This document shows, one piece after another, positions 18,232 to 27,928 of a stretch of 64,000 nt of DNA (position 1 is its first letter; each line of letters starts with the position of its first letter). The position numbers were made by a program, and so were the translations under genes. The notes below the pieces were generated by a model. That model was not told the DNA's origin and made no database searches. It saw only the letters and a program-made list of their open reading frames with translations. The DNA is from Pseudomonas sp. A34-9 (GTDB taxonomy: Bacteria > Pseudomonadota > Gammaproteobacteria > Pseudomonadales > Pseudomonadaceae): positions 6,021,001 through 6,085,000 of the forward strand of contig NZ_CP119967.1 of NCBI RefSeq assembly GCF_029543085.1, read 5' to 3'.

Positions 18232-19674
18232 ATGTTCGATTTCCACCCCCAGCTCAAGCAGCGCTTCGCTGCCTTGCGCACGGGCGCCGAGTTTTTTTCC
18301 CTGCGGTATGTACGCGAGTCCGGCCAGTACCTGTCGGTACGCAAGAACGTCGCCGAACCGCCGAGCCTGAGCCGCGACGAAGGTGCGATGCTCACCGTTC
18401 GCGTCAACGGCGTTGAGGCGTACGCCGCCACCAATGACCTGTCGCAGCGTGGCCTGCAAGCCGCCCTCGAACGCGCCGAGCTGCAAGCCCGTCGGCTCAA
18501 GCCGCACGCCTTGCTCGACCTGCGTGATCAGCCCGTATCGAGCGACCGCGCTGATTACTTTTCACCCAATCTCGAACAACCCTTCCCGTCCTTGAGCGAA
18601 TGCTTCGAGCTGCTCGGCGCGGAATCCGCCTCGGTGCCCAAGGATGAGCGCCTGGTGAATTGGCAAGTGAGCATCGGCATCACCCACGTCGAACAGATCT
18701 ACCTGAGCAGCGCCGGGGCCGAATTGCGCCAGGCCCAGCGCTTCGTCTATCCAGGCCTCGACGTCACCGCCTACGACGGCAACGACAGCCAGACCCGCAG
18801 CCTCGGCCGCGAGAACTTCGGCCAACAGGGCGGTGCTGACGTGATCAGCCGTTGCGGTCTGGTCGGCGCCGGCCCGCAAGTCGCCGATCAGGCCCTGCAA
18901 CTGCTGCTCGCGCCGAACACCCCGCAAGGCCCGCGCGACCTGCTGCTGATGCCCGATCAGATGATGTTGCAAATCCACGAATCCATCGGCCATCCGCTGG
19001 AACTCGACCGCATCCTCGGCGACGAGCGCAATTACGCTGGCACCAGTTTTGTTAAAGCGAGTGACTTCGGCAGCCTGCAATACGGCTCGAAACTGCTCAA
19101 CGTGACCTTCGATCCGGGCATTCCCGAAGAACTCGCCAGCTATGGCCACGATGACGACGGTACCCAGGCCAGCAAACAATTTCTGATTCGCGATGGCTTG
19201 CTGCTGCGGCCGCTGGGCGGTGCGCTGTCGCAATATCGTGCCGGGATGGAAGGCGTCGCCAACAGTCGCGCCTGTGGCTGGAACCGCGCGCCGATCGACC
19301 GCATGGCCAACCTCAATATCGAACCGGGCGACCAGCCACTTGAGCAGTTGATCAAAGGCATCGAGCACGGCATTTTGATGAGCACCAACCGTTCGTGGTC
19401 GATTGACGATGCGCGCAATAAATTCCAGTTCGGCTGCGAATGGGGTCAGTTGATCGAAAATGGTGAACTGAAAGGTGTGGTGAAAAATCCGAACTACCGG
19501 GCAATTTCTGCGCACTTCTGGAAAAGCCTGCGCGCCGTCGGCGACGCCAACACCGTCAAGGTGCTGGGCACGCCGAACTGCGGCAAGGGTGAACCGAATC
19601 AGGTGATCCGCGTCGGCCACGCTTCGCCGGCCTGCGTATTCAGCAACGTTGATGTGTTTGGGGGAGACGCCTGA
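18232..19674 (+). CDS. TldD/PmbA-family metallopeptidase, TldD-like subunit
   Basis: This 480-residue protein resembles TldD, the catalytic half of the TldD/TldE heterodimeric zinc protease that degrades unfolded or modified peptides. A HExxxH motif (IHESIGHPLELDRI) lies at about residues 249-254, with a downstream Cys/Gly-rich C-terminus that normally supplies the third ligand. AAGGAGG precedes the ATG. The partner gene starts one base before the stop (TGATG), so the pair is translationally coupled. It is probably a paralogue of the housekeeping tldD, since that gene lies in a different context in Pseudomonas. The substrate is unknown. Confidence 0.82.
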   Translation: MFDFHPQLKQRFAALRTGAEFFSLRYVRESGQYLSVRKNVAEPPSLSRDEGAMLTVRVNGVEAYAATNDLSQRGLQAALERAELQARRLKPHALLDLRDQPVSSDRADYFSPNLEQPFPSLSECFELLGAESASVPKDERLVNWQVSIGITHVEQIYLSSAGAELRQAQRFVYPGLDVTAYDGNDSQTRSLGRENFGQQGGADVISRCGLVGAGPQVADQALQLLLAPNTPQGPRDLLLMPDQMMLQIHESIGHPLELDRILGDERNYAGTSFVKASDFGSLQYGSKLLNVTFDPGIPEELASYGHDDDGTQASKQFLIRDGLLLRPLGGALSQYRAGMEGVANSRACGWNRAPIDRMANLNIEPGDQPLEQLIKGIEHGILMSTNRSWSIDDARNKFQFGCEWGQLIENGELKGVVKNPNYRAISAHFWKSLRAVGDANTVKVLGTPNCGKGEPNQVIRVGHASPACVFSNVDVFGGDA

Positions 19675-21011
19675 TGAGCATTTCGAAGAGTCAGTCCGAC
19701 GCCTTCAAGGTCATGGTCAATTGGCTGCGTGACAGCGTGCGCGAGCCGGAGCAGTTCACCCTCAGCTACGCCGCCGAGTCTTCGGCGTTTGTGCGTTTCA
19801 ATCACGCCAAGGTGCGTCAGGCCGGGCAAGTACAGCAGGCCAACATCGTTCTGAAGTTGATCAACGACGGGCGTCACGCCGACCTGCAAGTCACCCTGTC
19901 CGGTGATCAGGAAGGCGATTTGCAACGCCTCGCCGAAGGCCTGCAACAACTGCGCGAAACCTTGCCGTTGCTGCCGCAGGATCCGTATCTGCTGCTCAAC
20001 CACAACGGCTGGCAGAGCCACAACGTGCAGGAACATCCGCTGCCGGACACTGAACAGGTGGTCGATGAAATCTGCGCCGCCGCTGAAGGTCTGGATCTGG
20101 TGGGCTTCTATGCCGCCGGCCCGATCAGCCGTGGTTTCGCCAGTTCTTCAGGGGCGTTCGGCTGGCATCAGGCCAACAGCTTCAATTTCGACTTCAGCCT
20201 GTTTCACGAAAACGGCGAAGCGGTCAAAGCCAGCTACGCCGGACACGACTGGAGCAGCGAAGGTTTTGCCAAGCGTTTCCAGCAGGCACGCGAGCAACTG
20301 GAATTTCTCGGTCGTCCGCTGCGCACCTTGGCACCGGGGCAGTACCGCGCATACCTGGCGCCAGCGGCGCTGGAGGAAATCATGGGCATGTTGAGCTGGG
20401 GCGGTTTCTCGGCGCAGTCGATTGCCAGCAAGAGCAGCCCGTTGCAGAAGCTGTACGTCGGCGATCAGGCATTCAGTCCGCTGCTGTCGCTGGACGAGAA
20501 AGTCAGCGAATCGTTGAGCCCGGCGTTTTCCGGCGAAGGTTATCCACGCAGTGATTTGCGCCTGATCGTCGAAGGCAAGGCGGGTGATCAACTGGTGGGC
20601 TCGCGCAGTGCCGCCGAATACGGTCTGACTGCCAACGGCGCCGGCGGCGGTGAAATGCCGAGTGCGTTGAACATGGCGGCGGGTGATCTGTCGCAAGCAG
20701 AGATCCTCAAGCAATTGGGCACCGGGCTGTACATCAGCAACCTGTGGTACCTGAACTACTCGGATCAACCGGCCGCGCGCATGACCGGCATGACCCGCTT
20801 CGCGACCTTCTGGGTCGAGAACGGCGAGATCCAGGCGCCGGTCAGCACCATGCGTTTCGATGACAGCGCCTACAGCCTGCTCGGTTCGCAGCTGGAGGCG
20901 TTGACCGCCGAGCGCGAGTTGCTGCTGTCGGCGAGTACGTATAGCCAGCGCAATACCTCCTCGGCATTGCTGCCGGGCGCGCTGGTCAGCCGGCTGACCT
21001 TGACCCTGTAA
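19674..21011 (+). CDS. TldD/PmbA-family protein, PmbA/TldE-like subunit
   Basis: This 445-residue protein belongs to the same family but lacks the HExxxH motif, as expected for the TldE/PmbA partner that builds the active-site cleft with TldD. Family-typical C-terminal segments are present (GLYISNLWYLNYSDQPAARMTGMTR and the ENGEIQAPVSTMRFDD region). The start overlaps the upstream stop by one base. The pair should act together in the cytoplasm on peptides threaded into the central cavity. No RiPP precursor gene was seen beside it. Confidence 0.8.
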   Translation: MSISKSQSDAFKVMVNWLRDSVREPEQFTLSYAAESSAFVRFNHAKVRQAGQVQQANIVLKLINDGRHADLQVTLSGDQEGDLQRLAEGLQQLRETLPLLPQDPYLLLNHNGWQSHNVQEHPLPDTEQVVDEICAAAEGLDLVGFYAAGPISRGFASSSGAFGWHQANSFNFDFSLFHENGEAVKASYAGHDWSSEGFAKRFQQAREQLEFLGRPLRTLAPGQYRAYLAPAALEEIMGMLSWGGFSAQSIASKSSPLQKLYVGDQAFSPLLSLDEKVSESLSPAFSGEGYPRSDLRLIVEGKAGDQLVGSRSAAEYGLTANGAGGGEMPSALNMAAGDLSQAEILKQLGTGLYISNLWYLNYSDQPAARMTGMTRFATFWVENGEIQAPVSTMRFDDSAYSLLGSQLEALTAERELLLSASTYSQRNTSSALLPGALVSRLTLTL

Positions 21012-21020
21012 ACGCAAAAC

Positions 21021-21112
21021 CTGTGGGAGCGAGCCTGCTCGCGAAAGCGGTAGCTCAGTCGACATCAATGTTGAGTGAAATGGCCTCTTCGCGAGCAGGC
21101 TCGCTCCCACAC
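21021..21112. repeat. REP pair, type B
   Basis: Two facing copies of the GTGGGAGCGAGCCTGCTCGCGAA unit follow the pmbA-like gene. Confidence 0.9.
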
Positions 21113-21162
21113 TGACCGCGCTCGACAATGGATATGCATTAACTCCAACGACAAGAGGTTCC

Positions 21163-22590
21163 ATGCCCAACCGCCCGCCTCTCGACGCCATCACCGCCCG
21201 CTGGTTGCCGTGGGTCGTCGCTATCGCGTTCTTCATGCAGTCCCTCGACGGGACCATCCTCAACACCGCGCTGCCCGCCATGGCCCGCGATCTCGCCGAA
21301 GACCCGCTGCGCATGCAGGGCGTGGTCATCTCTTACATGCTCACCGTGGCCTTGCTGATACCGGCCTCGGGCTGGATCGCCGACCGTTTCGGCACCAAGA
21401 AAATCTTCTTCGGCGCGATCCTGCTGTTCAGCTTCGGCTCACTGCTCTGCGCCCTGTCGAGCAGCCTGAGCATGCTGATCGGTGCGCGCGTCATTCAGGG
21501 CCTGGGCGGCGCACTGATGCTGCCCGTCGGGAGGCTCGTGGTACTGCGCGCGTATCCACGATCCGAGCTGGTGCGGATCATGGGTTTCATCACCATCCCC
21601 GGCCTGCTCGGCCCGCTGATCGGCCCGACCATGGGCGGCTGGATGGTCGAATACCTGACGTGGCACTGGATCTTTTTGATCAACCTGCCGGTCGGCGTCA
21701 TCGGTTGCTACGCGGTGTGGAAATTCATTCCGGATCTGCGCGGCACCGAGCGCACGCGCTTCGATAGTCTGGGTTTCCTGCTGTTCGGCGCGGCGATGAT
21801 CCTGATCACCATCGCCATGGAAGGACTCGGCGAATTGCACTTGCCGCACCTGCGCGTGATGTTGCTGCTGTTCGGCGGCATGGCCTGTCTGGCAGCGTAC
21901 TGGTTGCGAGCCGGGCACATTGAAAACCCGCTGTTCGCACCGTCGCTGTTCAAGACCCGCACCTTTGCCGTCGGTATTCTCGGCAACCTGTTCGCCCGTC
22001 TGGGCAGCGGCGCACTGCCGTTTCTGGTGCCGTTGCTGCTGCAAGTGGCGCTGGGTTATTCACCGTCGCAGGCGGGGATGAGCATGCTGCCGCTGGCCGC
22101 GGCGGCGATGATCGCCAAGTGGGTGGCGCGGCCGCTGATCGAGCGACTCGGTTATCGCATTGTCCTCACCGGCAACACGCTGGCGCTGGGGATTATGCTG
22201 GCGAGCATGGGGTTGGTCAGCGAGCAGACGCCGTACTGGTTGTTGCTGTGTCTGCTGGCGATTCTCGGAGCGATCAACTCGCTGCAGTTTACCGCGATGA
22301 ACACGGTGACCCTGATCGACCTCGATGATGCGAGCGCCAGCAGCGGCAACAGTTTGCTCTCGGTGGTGGCGCAGTTGTCGTTGAGTCTTGGGGTTGCCTG
22401 CGCCGGTGCGTTGCTCGGCGGATTTACTGCGGAGATTGGTAACGATGGCGTCGAGACCGTGCTGGGCGCGTTCCAACTGACCTTCGTCACCGTCGGGATC
22501 ATGGCGATGCTTGCCGCGACGATCTTCTCGCAACTGTCGAAAGAAGACGGCCGCCGCGCCAAACGCCCGCAAGAACACATCGAACACTGA
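21163..22590 (+). CDS. MFS drug-efflux transporter, DHA2 (14-TM) type
   Basis: This 475-residue inner-membrane protein is of the major facilitator superfamily. Motif A (GWIADRFGTKKIFF) follows the second membrane helix, and the antiporter motif C-like segment GLLGPLIGPTMGGWM is present, so it should export substrates in exchange for protons. The N-terminal SLDGTILNTALPAMARDL is typical of DHA2 members such as MdtD and EmrB. No membrane-fusion partner or regulator gene is adjacent, so it may work alone as MdtD does. The substrate is unknown. Confidence 0.85.
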   Translation: MPNRPPLDAITARWLPWVVAIAFFMQSLDGTILNTALPAMARDLAEDPLRMQGVVISYMLTVALLIPASGWIADRFGTKKIFFGAILLFSFGSLLCALSSSLSMLIGARVIQGLGGALMLPVGRLVVLRAYPRSELVRIMGFITIPGLLGPLIGPTMGGWMVEYLTWHWIFLINLPVGVIGCYAVWKFIPDLRGTERTRFDSLGFLLFGAAMILITIAMEGLGELHLPHLRVMLLLFGGMACLAAYWLRAGHIENPLFAPSLFKTRTFAVGILGNLFARLGSGALPFLVPLLLQVALGYSPSQAGMSMLPLAAAAMIAKWVARPLIERLGYRIVLTGNTLALGIMLASMGLVSEQTPYWLLLCLLAILGAINSLQFTAMNTVTLIDLDDASASSGNSLLSVVAQLSLSLGVACAGALLGGFTAEIGNDGVETVLGAFQLTFVTVGIMAMLAATIFSQLSKEDGRRAKRPQEHIEH

Positions 22591-22670
22591 CCACTGTTCG
22601 TCCAGAACTTTCGAAGAAAGTGGCACGGGGCTGCTACACTGCGCGACATTTTGTTTTGCAGGCCAGTCCC

Positions 22671-24056
22671 GTGACCACCATCGCCACCGCTTTTAATACT
22701 CTGCCACTGTCCGCCGCCATGCTGGCTAACCTCGAATCCCTCGGTTATGCCCAGATGACGCCGATCCAGGCGCAGAGCTTGCCGGTGATTCTCAAGGGGA
22801 TGGACCTGATCGCCCAGGCCAAGACCGGCAGCGGCAAGACCGCCGCATTCGGTATCGGCCTGCTCAACCCGATCAACCCGCGCTACTTCGGTTGCCAGGC
22901 CCTGGTGATTTGCCCGACGCGCGAGCTGGCCGATCAGGTTGCCAAGGAAATCCGTCGTCTGGCCCGTGCCGAAGACAACATCAAGGTGCTGACCCTGTGC
23001 GGCGGCGTGTCGTTCGGCCCGCAGATCGCTTCGCTGGAACACGGCGCGCACATCATCGTCGGCACCCCGGGGCGCATCCAGCAGCACCTGCGCAAGGGCT
23101 CGCTGGTCCTCGATGGCCTGAACACGCTGATCCTCGATGAAGCCGACCGCATGCTCGACATGGGCTTCTACGACGCCATCGAAGACATCATCGTCAAGAC
23201 CCCGGAGCGTCGTCAGACCTTGTTGTTCTCGGCGACGTACCCGGTGGGCATCAAGCAACTGGCCTCGAAGTTCATGCGTGACCCGCAAACGGTGAAAGCC
23301 GAAGCGTTCCACGATGACACGCAGATCGAGCAGCGTTTCTACGAGATTTCCCCGGAAGATCGCATGAGCGCAGTGACCAAAGTCCTGCATCACTTCCGCC
23401 CGGCGTCCTGCGTGGCGTTCTGCTTCACCAAGCAGCAAGTGCAGGAAACCGTCGATCACCTGACCGCCAAAGGCATTTCCGCCGTCGGCCTGCACGGCGA
23501 TCTGGAACAGCGTGATCGCGATCAGGTACTGGCGATGTTCGCCAACCGCAGCACTTCGGTACTGGTTGCCACCGACGTCGCCGCCCGTGGTCTGGACATC
23601 GACGCGCTGGACATGGTGATCAACGTCGAACTGGCCCGCGATTCGGAAATCCACATTCACCGCGTCGGCCGTACCGGTCGTGCTGGCGAGAAAGGCATCG
23701 CGATCAGTCTGGTTGCACCGGGCGAAGCGCATCGCGCTCAAGCCATCGAACAATTGCAGAAATCGCCGCTGAACTGGGATCAGGTCGACAACCTCAAGTC
23801 CCAGGGCCTTGCACCGCTGCAACCGCCAATGACTACCCTGTGCATCGGCGCTGGTCGTAAAGACAAAGTGCGTCCGGGCGACATTCTTGGCGCATTGACC
23901 GGCGACGCCGGCATTCCGGGTGCGCAGGTTGGCAAGATTGCGATCTTCGATTTCCAGGCTTATGTAGCCGTTGACCGCACCGTGGCCATGCAGGCTTTGC
24001 AGCGTTTGAACGACGGCAAGATCAAGGGCCGTTCGTTGCGCGTGCGTATTTTGTAA
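22671..24056 (+). CDS. dbpA: ATP-dependent RNA helicase DbpA
   Basis: This 461-residue DEAD-box helicase acts in 50S ribosome assembly through hairpin 92 of 23S rRNA. Helicase motifs appear in order: Q motif (MTPIQAQSLP), [44 protein letters not shown], and HRVGRTGRAG. The last 75 or so residues (TTLCIGAGRKDKVRPGDILGAL onward) form the DbpA-type RRM that gives rRNA specificity. A GTG at 22671 gives the expected VTTIATAFNTLPL start; no better ATG exists upstream. The gene is separate from the other DEAD-box gene at 58739. Confidence 0.93.
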   Translation: MTTIATAFNTLPLSAAMLANLESLGYAQMTPIQAQSLPVILKGMDLIAQAKTGSGKTAAFGIGLLNPINPRYFGCQALVICPTRELADQVAKEIRRLARAEDNIKVLTLCGGVSFGPQIASLEHGAHIIVGTPGRIQQHLRKGSLVLDGLNTLILDEADRMLDMGFYDAIEDIIVKTPERRQTLLFSATYPVGIKQLASKFMRDPQTVKAEAFHDDTQIEQRFYEISPEDRMSAVTKVLHHFRPASCVAFCFTKQQVQETVDHLTAKGISAVGLHGDLEQRDRDQVLAMFANRSTSVLVATDVAARGLDIDALDMVINVELARDSEIHIHRVGRTGRAGEKGIAISLVAPGEAHRAQAIEQLQKSPLNWDQVDNLKSQGLAPLQPPMTTLCIGAGRKDKVRPGDILGALTGDAGIPGAQVGKIAIFDFQAYVAVDRTVAMQALQRLNDGKIKGRSLRVRIL

Positions 24057-24082
24057 ACGATCTTCCATTTAACGAAGATCCC

Positions 24083-24173
24083 TTGTGGGAGCGAGCCTGC
24101 TCGCGAATGCAATCTGTCAGTCGACATCAATGTTGAATGACACACCGCTTTCGCGAGCAGGCTCGCTCCCACA
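24083..24173. repeat. REP pair, type B
   Basis: Inverted copies of GGGAGCGAGCCTGCTCGCGA lie between dbpA and the flavoprotein gene. Confidence 0.9.
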
Positions 24174-24209
24174 GTTTGTTTTGTAGCGACCCACCAAGAG
24201 GACACCGTT

Positions 24210-25388
24210 TTGCGCTCTACCGAAGTCGTGATCATTGGCGCTGGCGCCGCTGGGTTGATGTGTGCACTGACCGCCGCCGGGCGTGGGCGTCAGGTGTTGC
24301 TGCTCGACCATGCGAACAAGGCCGGCAAGAAAATCCTGATGTCGGGCGGTGGCCGCTGCAATTTCACCAACATGTACACCGAACCGAGCAATTTCCTCTC
24401 GCAGAACCCACACTTCTGCAAATCCGCGCTGGCGCGTTATACCCAGTGGGATTTCATCGGCATGGTCGGCAAACACGCCGTGCCGTATCACGAGAAGAAA
24501 CTCGGCCAGTTGTTCTGCGATAACAAATCCAGCGACATCCTCGAAATGCTGCTCACCGAGTGCGATCAAGTTGGCGTCGAACTGCACCTCGATACCTCGA
24601 TCCAGACTATCGAGAAAGTCGAGAGCGGTTACCTGCTCGACACCACCCTGGGCCAAGTCCAGTGCCAGTCGCTGGTGATCGCCACTGGCGGTCTGTCGAT
24701 CCCGACCTTGGGGGCTACCGGTTTCGGCTATCAAGTCGCCAGACAGTTCGGCCATGAACTGCTGCCGACCCGCGCAGGACTGGTGCCGTTTACCATCACC
24801 GACCAGCTCAAGGAACTGTGCACCGAGTTGTCCGGGACGTCGGTGGATTGTCTGGTCAGCTGCAACGATCAGAGCTTTCGCGAGAACATCCTGTTCACTC
24901 ACCGTGGCCTCAGTGGCCCGGCGATCTTGCAGATTTCCTCGTTTTGGGAATCCGGCGACACCGTGGAAATCAACCTGCTGCCGGATCACGACGCCGCCGC
25001 CTGGCTGCAACAGCAAGTAGCCGAGCGGCCGAACAGCGAGCTGAAAACCCTGCTCGGCGAGATCTTCACCAAGAAGATGGCCAATCTGCTGGCGGACAAC
25101 TGGTTCGTGTCCAAGCCGATGAAGCAGTACACCCACGCGGAACTGGCAGAAATCGCCGACAAGCTGGGCAGCTGGAAAGTCGTGCCGGCGGGGACTGAGG
25201 GTTATCGCACTGCCGAGGTAACACTCGGTGGCGTCGATACCCGCGAGGTGTCGTCCAAGACCATGGAATCGCTGAAAAGCCCGGGCCTGTACTTCATCGG
25301 TGAAGTGCTCGACGTCACTGGCCATCTGGGCGGCTTCAACTTCCAGTGGGCCTGGGCCTCCGGCTACGCCGCCGCGCAGTACGTCTAA
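24210..25388 (+). CDS. HI0933/YhiN-family FAD-dependent oxidoreductase
   Basis: This 392-residue flavoprotein has an N-terminal dinucleotide-binding motif (VIIGAGAAGLMCALTAA, residues 6-22) and the family signature KKILMSGGGRCNFTN near residue 45. The C-terminus GLYFIGEVLDVTGHLGGFNFQWAWASG is typical of the YhiN/HI0933 group. The start is TTG, preceded by AAGAGG at a suitable distance; no in-frame ATG gives a complete nucleotide-binding strand. The physiological substrate of this family is not established. It is cytoplasmic, and the gene probably stands alone between REP pairs. Confidence 0.85.
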   Translation: MRSTEVVIIGAGAAGLMCALTAAGRGRQVLLLDHANKAGKKILMSGGGRCNFTNMYTEPSNFLSQNPHFCKSALARYTQWDFIGMVGKHAVPYHEKKLGQLFCDNKSSDILEMLLTECDQVGVELHLDTSIQTIEKVESGYLLDTTLGQVQCQSLVIATGGLSIPTLGATGFGYQVARQFGHELLPTRAGLVPFTITDQLKELCTELSGTSVDCLVSCNDQSFRENILFTHRGLSGPAILQISSFWESGDTVEINLLPDHDAAAWLQQQVAERPNSELKTLLGEIFTKKMANLLADNWFVSKPMKQYTHAELAEIADKLGSWKVVPAGTEGYRTAEVTLGGVDTREVSSKTMESLKSPGLYFIGEVLDVTGHLGGFNFQWAWASGYAAAQYV

Positions 25389-25414
25389 CTCAAAGCCAAA
25401 TACAAAACCCTCCA

Positions 25415-25500
25415 TGTAGGAGCTGCCGAAGGCTGTGATCTTTTGATCTTGATCTTAAAAAACAGGATCAAAAGATCGCAGCCTTCGGCAGCTCCTACAG
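25415..25500. repeat. REP pair, type A
   Basis: Facing copies of GAGCTGCCGAAGGCTG(C/T)GATC surround an AT-rich centre and follow the flavoprotein gene. Confidence 0.9.
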
Positions 25501-25614
25501 AGAGCGCGGGGCGATCAAGGAACACTTTTTGCTGTCAGATGTGATCGGCGCCATTGCGTCGGCGTCATTACTGGCTCAATTTAGCGGCATCGCCTCGGAA
25601 GGCCTTCGCACTTC

Positions 25615-27807
25615 ATGTCCTCGACCTCGTTTCGTCAGTCTTTGCGGCGCCTGTGGGCGCTGGATAAATTCAGCTACAGCGTGCGGGTGTTCATCGCCCT
25701 GACCGGCAGCATGGCGCTGTGTTGGTATCAGGATGAAATGGGCCTGTTGATCCCGTTGTTCCTCGGCATCATCGCCAGCGCTTTGGCGGAAACCGACGAC
25801 AGTTGGCAGGGCCGCCTCAATGCCCTCGCGGTGACGCTGGTGTGTTTCAGCATCGCCGCGCTGTCGGTGGAATTGCTCTTCCCCTACCCCATCGTGTTTG
25901 CCATTGCCCTGGCGCTGGCCAGTTTCGGCCTGACCATGCTCGGGGCGCTCGGCGAGCGCTATGGGGCAATTGCTTCGGCGACGTTGATCCTGTCGGTGTA
26001 CACGATGATCGGCGTTGATCAGCGCGGTGGCGCGGTCACCGATTTCTGGCATGAACCGATGCTGCTGGTTGCCGGTGCCGCGTGGTACGGCTTGCTCTCG
26101 GTGTTGTGGCAGGCGATGTTCTCCAACCAGCCGGTGCAGCAAAGCCTGGCGCGGTTGTTTCGCGAACTGGGTTTTTACCTGAAGTTGAAATCCTCGCTGT
26201 TCGAACCGATCCGGCAAATGGACGTCGAAGCCCGACGTCTGGAACTGGCCCAGCAAAACGGCCGCGTGGTGGCAGCGCTGAACAGTGCCAAGGAAATCAT
26301 CCTGCACCGGGTCGGCAATGGCCGCCCCGGCTCGAAAGTCAGCCGTTACCTGAAGCTGTACTTCCTCGCCCAGGACATCCACGAACGCGCCAGCTCTTCG
26401 CACTATCCGTACAACGCCTTGGCGGAAGCGTTCTTCCACAGTGACGTGCTGTTCCGCTGCCAGCGCCTGTTGCGCCAGCAAGGCAAGGCCTGCCGCGCAC
26501 TGGCTGAATCGATCCAGATGCGCCAGCCGTTCATCTATGACGCGAGTTTCGCCGAAGCCCTGAGCGACCTCGACGCCTCCCTCGAACACCTGCGTATCCA
26601 GAGCAACCCGGCATGGCGCGGACTCCTGCGCTCGTTGCGCGCACTGGCGGCCAACCTTGGCACCCTCGACCGTTTGCTCAGCGACGCGAGCAACCCCGAC
26701 GCCCTGGCCGATGCAACCGACAGCAGCTTGCTCGACCGCTCGCCGCGCAATCTCAAGGATGTCTGGATTCGTTTGCGTACGCAGCTGACGCCAACGTCTC
26801 TGTTGTTCCGTCACGCCCTGCGCCTGCCGTTGGCCCTGAGTATCGGCTACGGCATGGTGCACTTGATTCACCCGTCGCAGGGCTACTGGATCATCCTCAC
26901 CACATTGTTCGTCTGCCAGCCGAACTACGGCGCGACGCGGCGCAAACTCGGTCAGCGAATTCTTGGCACCGCCATCGGCCTGACCGTGGCGTGGGCGCTG
27001 TTCGATCTGTTCCCCAGTCCGTTGGTGCAGTCGTGTTTCGCCATTGCCGCCGGCGTGGTGTTCTTTACCAACCGCACCACCCGCTACACCCTGGCGACAG
27101 CAGCGATCACCATCATGGTGCTGTTCTGCTTCAACCAGGTCGGTGACGGTTACGGGCTGTTCCTGCCACGCCTGTTCGATACCTTGCTCGGTAGCCTGAT
27201 TGCCGGCCTGACGGTATTCCTGTTCCTGCCGGACTGGCAGGGCCGACGCCTGAATAAAGTGCTGGCCAACACCCTGACCTGCAACAGCATCTATCTGCGC
27301 CAGATCATGCAGCAATACGCCGCCGGCAAGAGCGATGACCTCGCCTATCGTCTGGCTCGGCGCAACGCCCACAACGCCGACGCGGCGCTGTCGACGACGC
27401 TGGCGAACATGCTCATGGAGCCGGGGCATTTCCGTAAGGAAGCGGATGTCGGTTTCCGCTTTCTGGTGCTGTCGCACACCTTGTTGAGTTATCTGTCAGG
27501 GCTTGGCGCACACCGCGAGACGCAGTTGCCGGCCGATGTACGCGAACATTTGATTGATGGCGCCGGAGTGAAACTGGCGACGAGCATCGATGAAATCGCC
27601 CAAGGGCTGGCGAACAAGCAGCCGGTGGCGATTCAGAGTGATGAGGAAGAAGCGCTGGCCAACGAGCTGGAGCAGATGCCTGACGAGATTGATGAAGGGC
27701 AGCGGTTGGTGCAGACGCAATTGGCGTTGATCTGCCGGCAGTTGGGGCCGTTGCGCACGTTGGCGGCGCATTTGATCAAGGACACCAGTGAGGTCAGCGC
27801 TGGCTGA
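25615..27807 (+). CDS. yccS: YccS/YhfK-family FUSC-type inner-membrane protein
   Basis: This 730-residue protein has the duplicated layout of the FUSC family: an N-terminal membrane block (about residues 20-165), a cytoplasmic helical region, a second membrane block (about 400-550), and a cytoplasmic C-terminus. Segments such as HPSQGYWIILTTLFVCQPNYGATRRKLGQR match the aromatic-acid-exporter-like module. YccS relatives are putative transporters of unconfirmed substrate. The gene is monocistronic between REP pairs. The length agrees with the E. coli homologue (about 720 residues). Confidence 0.85.
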   Translation: MSSTSFRQSLRRLWALDKFSYSVRVFIALTGSMALCWYQDEMGLLIPLFLGIIASALAETDDSWQGRLNALAVTLVCFSIAALSVELLFPYPIVFAIALALASFGLTMLGALGERYGAIASATLILSVYTMIGVDQRGGAVTDFWHEPMLLVAGAAWYGLLSVLWQAMFSNQPVQQSLARLFRELGFYLKLKSSLFEPIRQMDVEARRLELAQQNGRVVAALNSAKEIILHRVGNGRPGSKVSRYLKLYFLAQDIHERASSSHYPYNALAEAFFHSDVLFRCQRLLRQQGKACRALAESIQMRQPFIYDASFAEALSDLDASLEHLRIQSNPAWRGLLRSLRALAANLGTLDRLLSDASNPDALADATDSSLLDRSPRNLKDVWIRLRTQLTPTSLLFRHALRLPLALSIGYGMVHLIHPSQGYWIILTTLFVCQPNYGATRRKLGQRILGTAIGLTVAWALFDLFPSPLVQSCFAIAAGVVFFTNRTTRYTLATAAITIMVLFCFNQVGDGYGLFLPRLFDTLLGSLIAGLTVFLFLPDWQGRRLNKVLANTLTCNSIYLRQIMQQYAAGKSDDLAYRLARRNAHNADAALSTTLANMLMEPGHFRKEADVGFRFLVLSHTLLSYLSGLGAHRETQLPADVREHLIDGAGVKLATSIDEIAQGLANKQPVAIQSDEEEALANELEQMPDEIDEGQRLVQTQLALICRQLGPLRTLAAHLIKDTSEVSAG

Positions 27808-27815
27808 AAGGACGC

Positions 27816-27893
27816 CTTCGCGAGCAGGCTCGCTCCCACACTGGATTTGTGCACGACACAGACCCCCTGTGGGAGCGAGCCTGCTCGCGAAGA
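27816..27893. repeat. REP pair, type B
   Basis: Facing type-B units sit in the gap between the convergent yccS and binding-protein genes. Confidence 0.9.
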
Positions 27894-27928
27894 GGCCATC
27901 AGCCACACAGGGGATTCTGGATCAGCCC

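Noticed and set aside
25576..27477. 633-codon open frame opposite the YccS-type gene
   Set aside because: Antisense to an intact membrane-protein gene; low-complexity Gln/Arg/His-rich translation without a recognisable domain.
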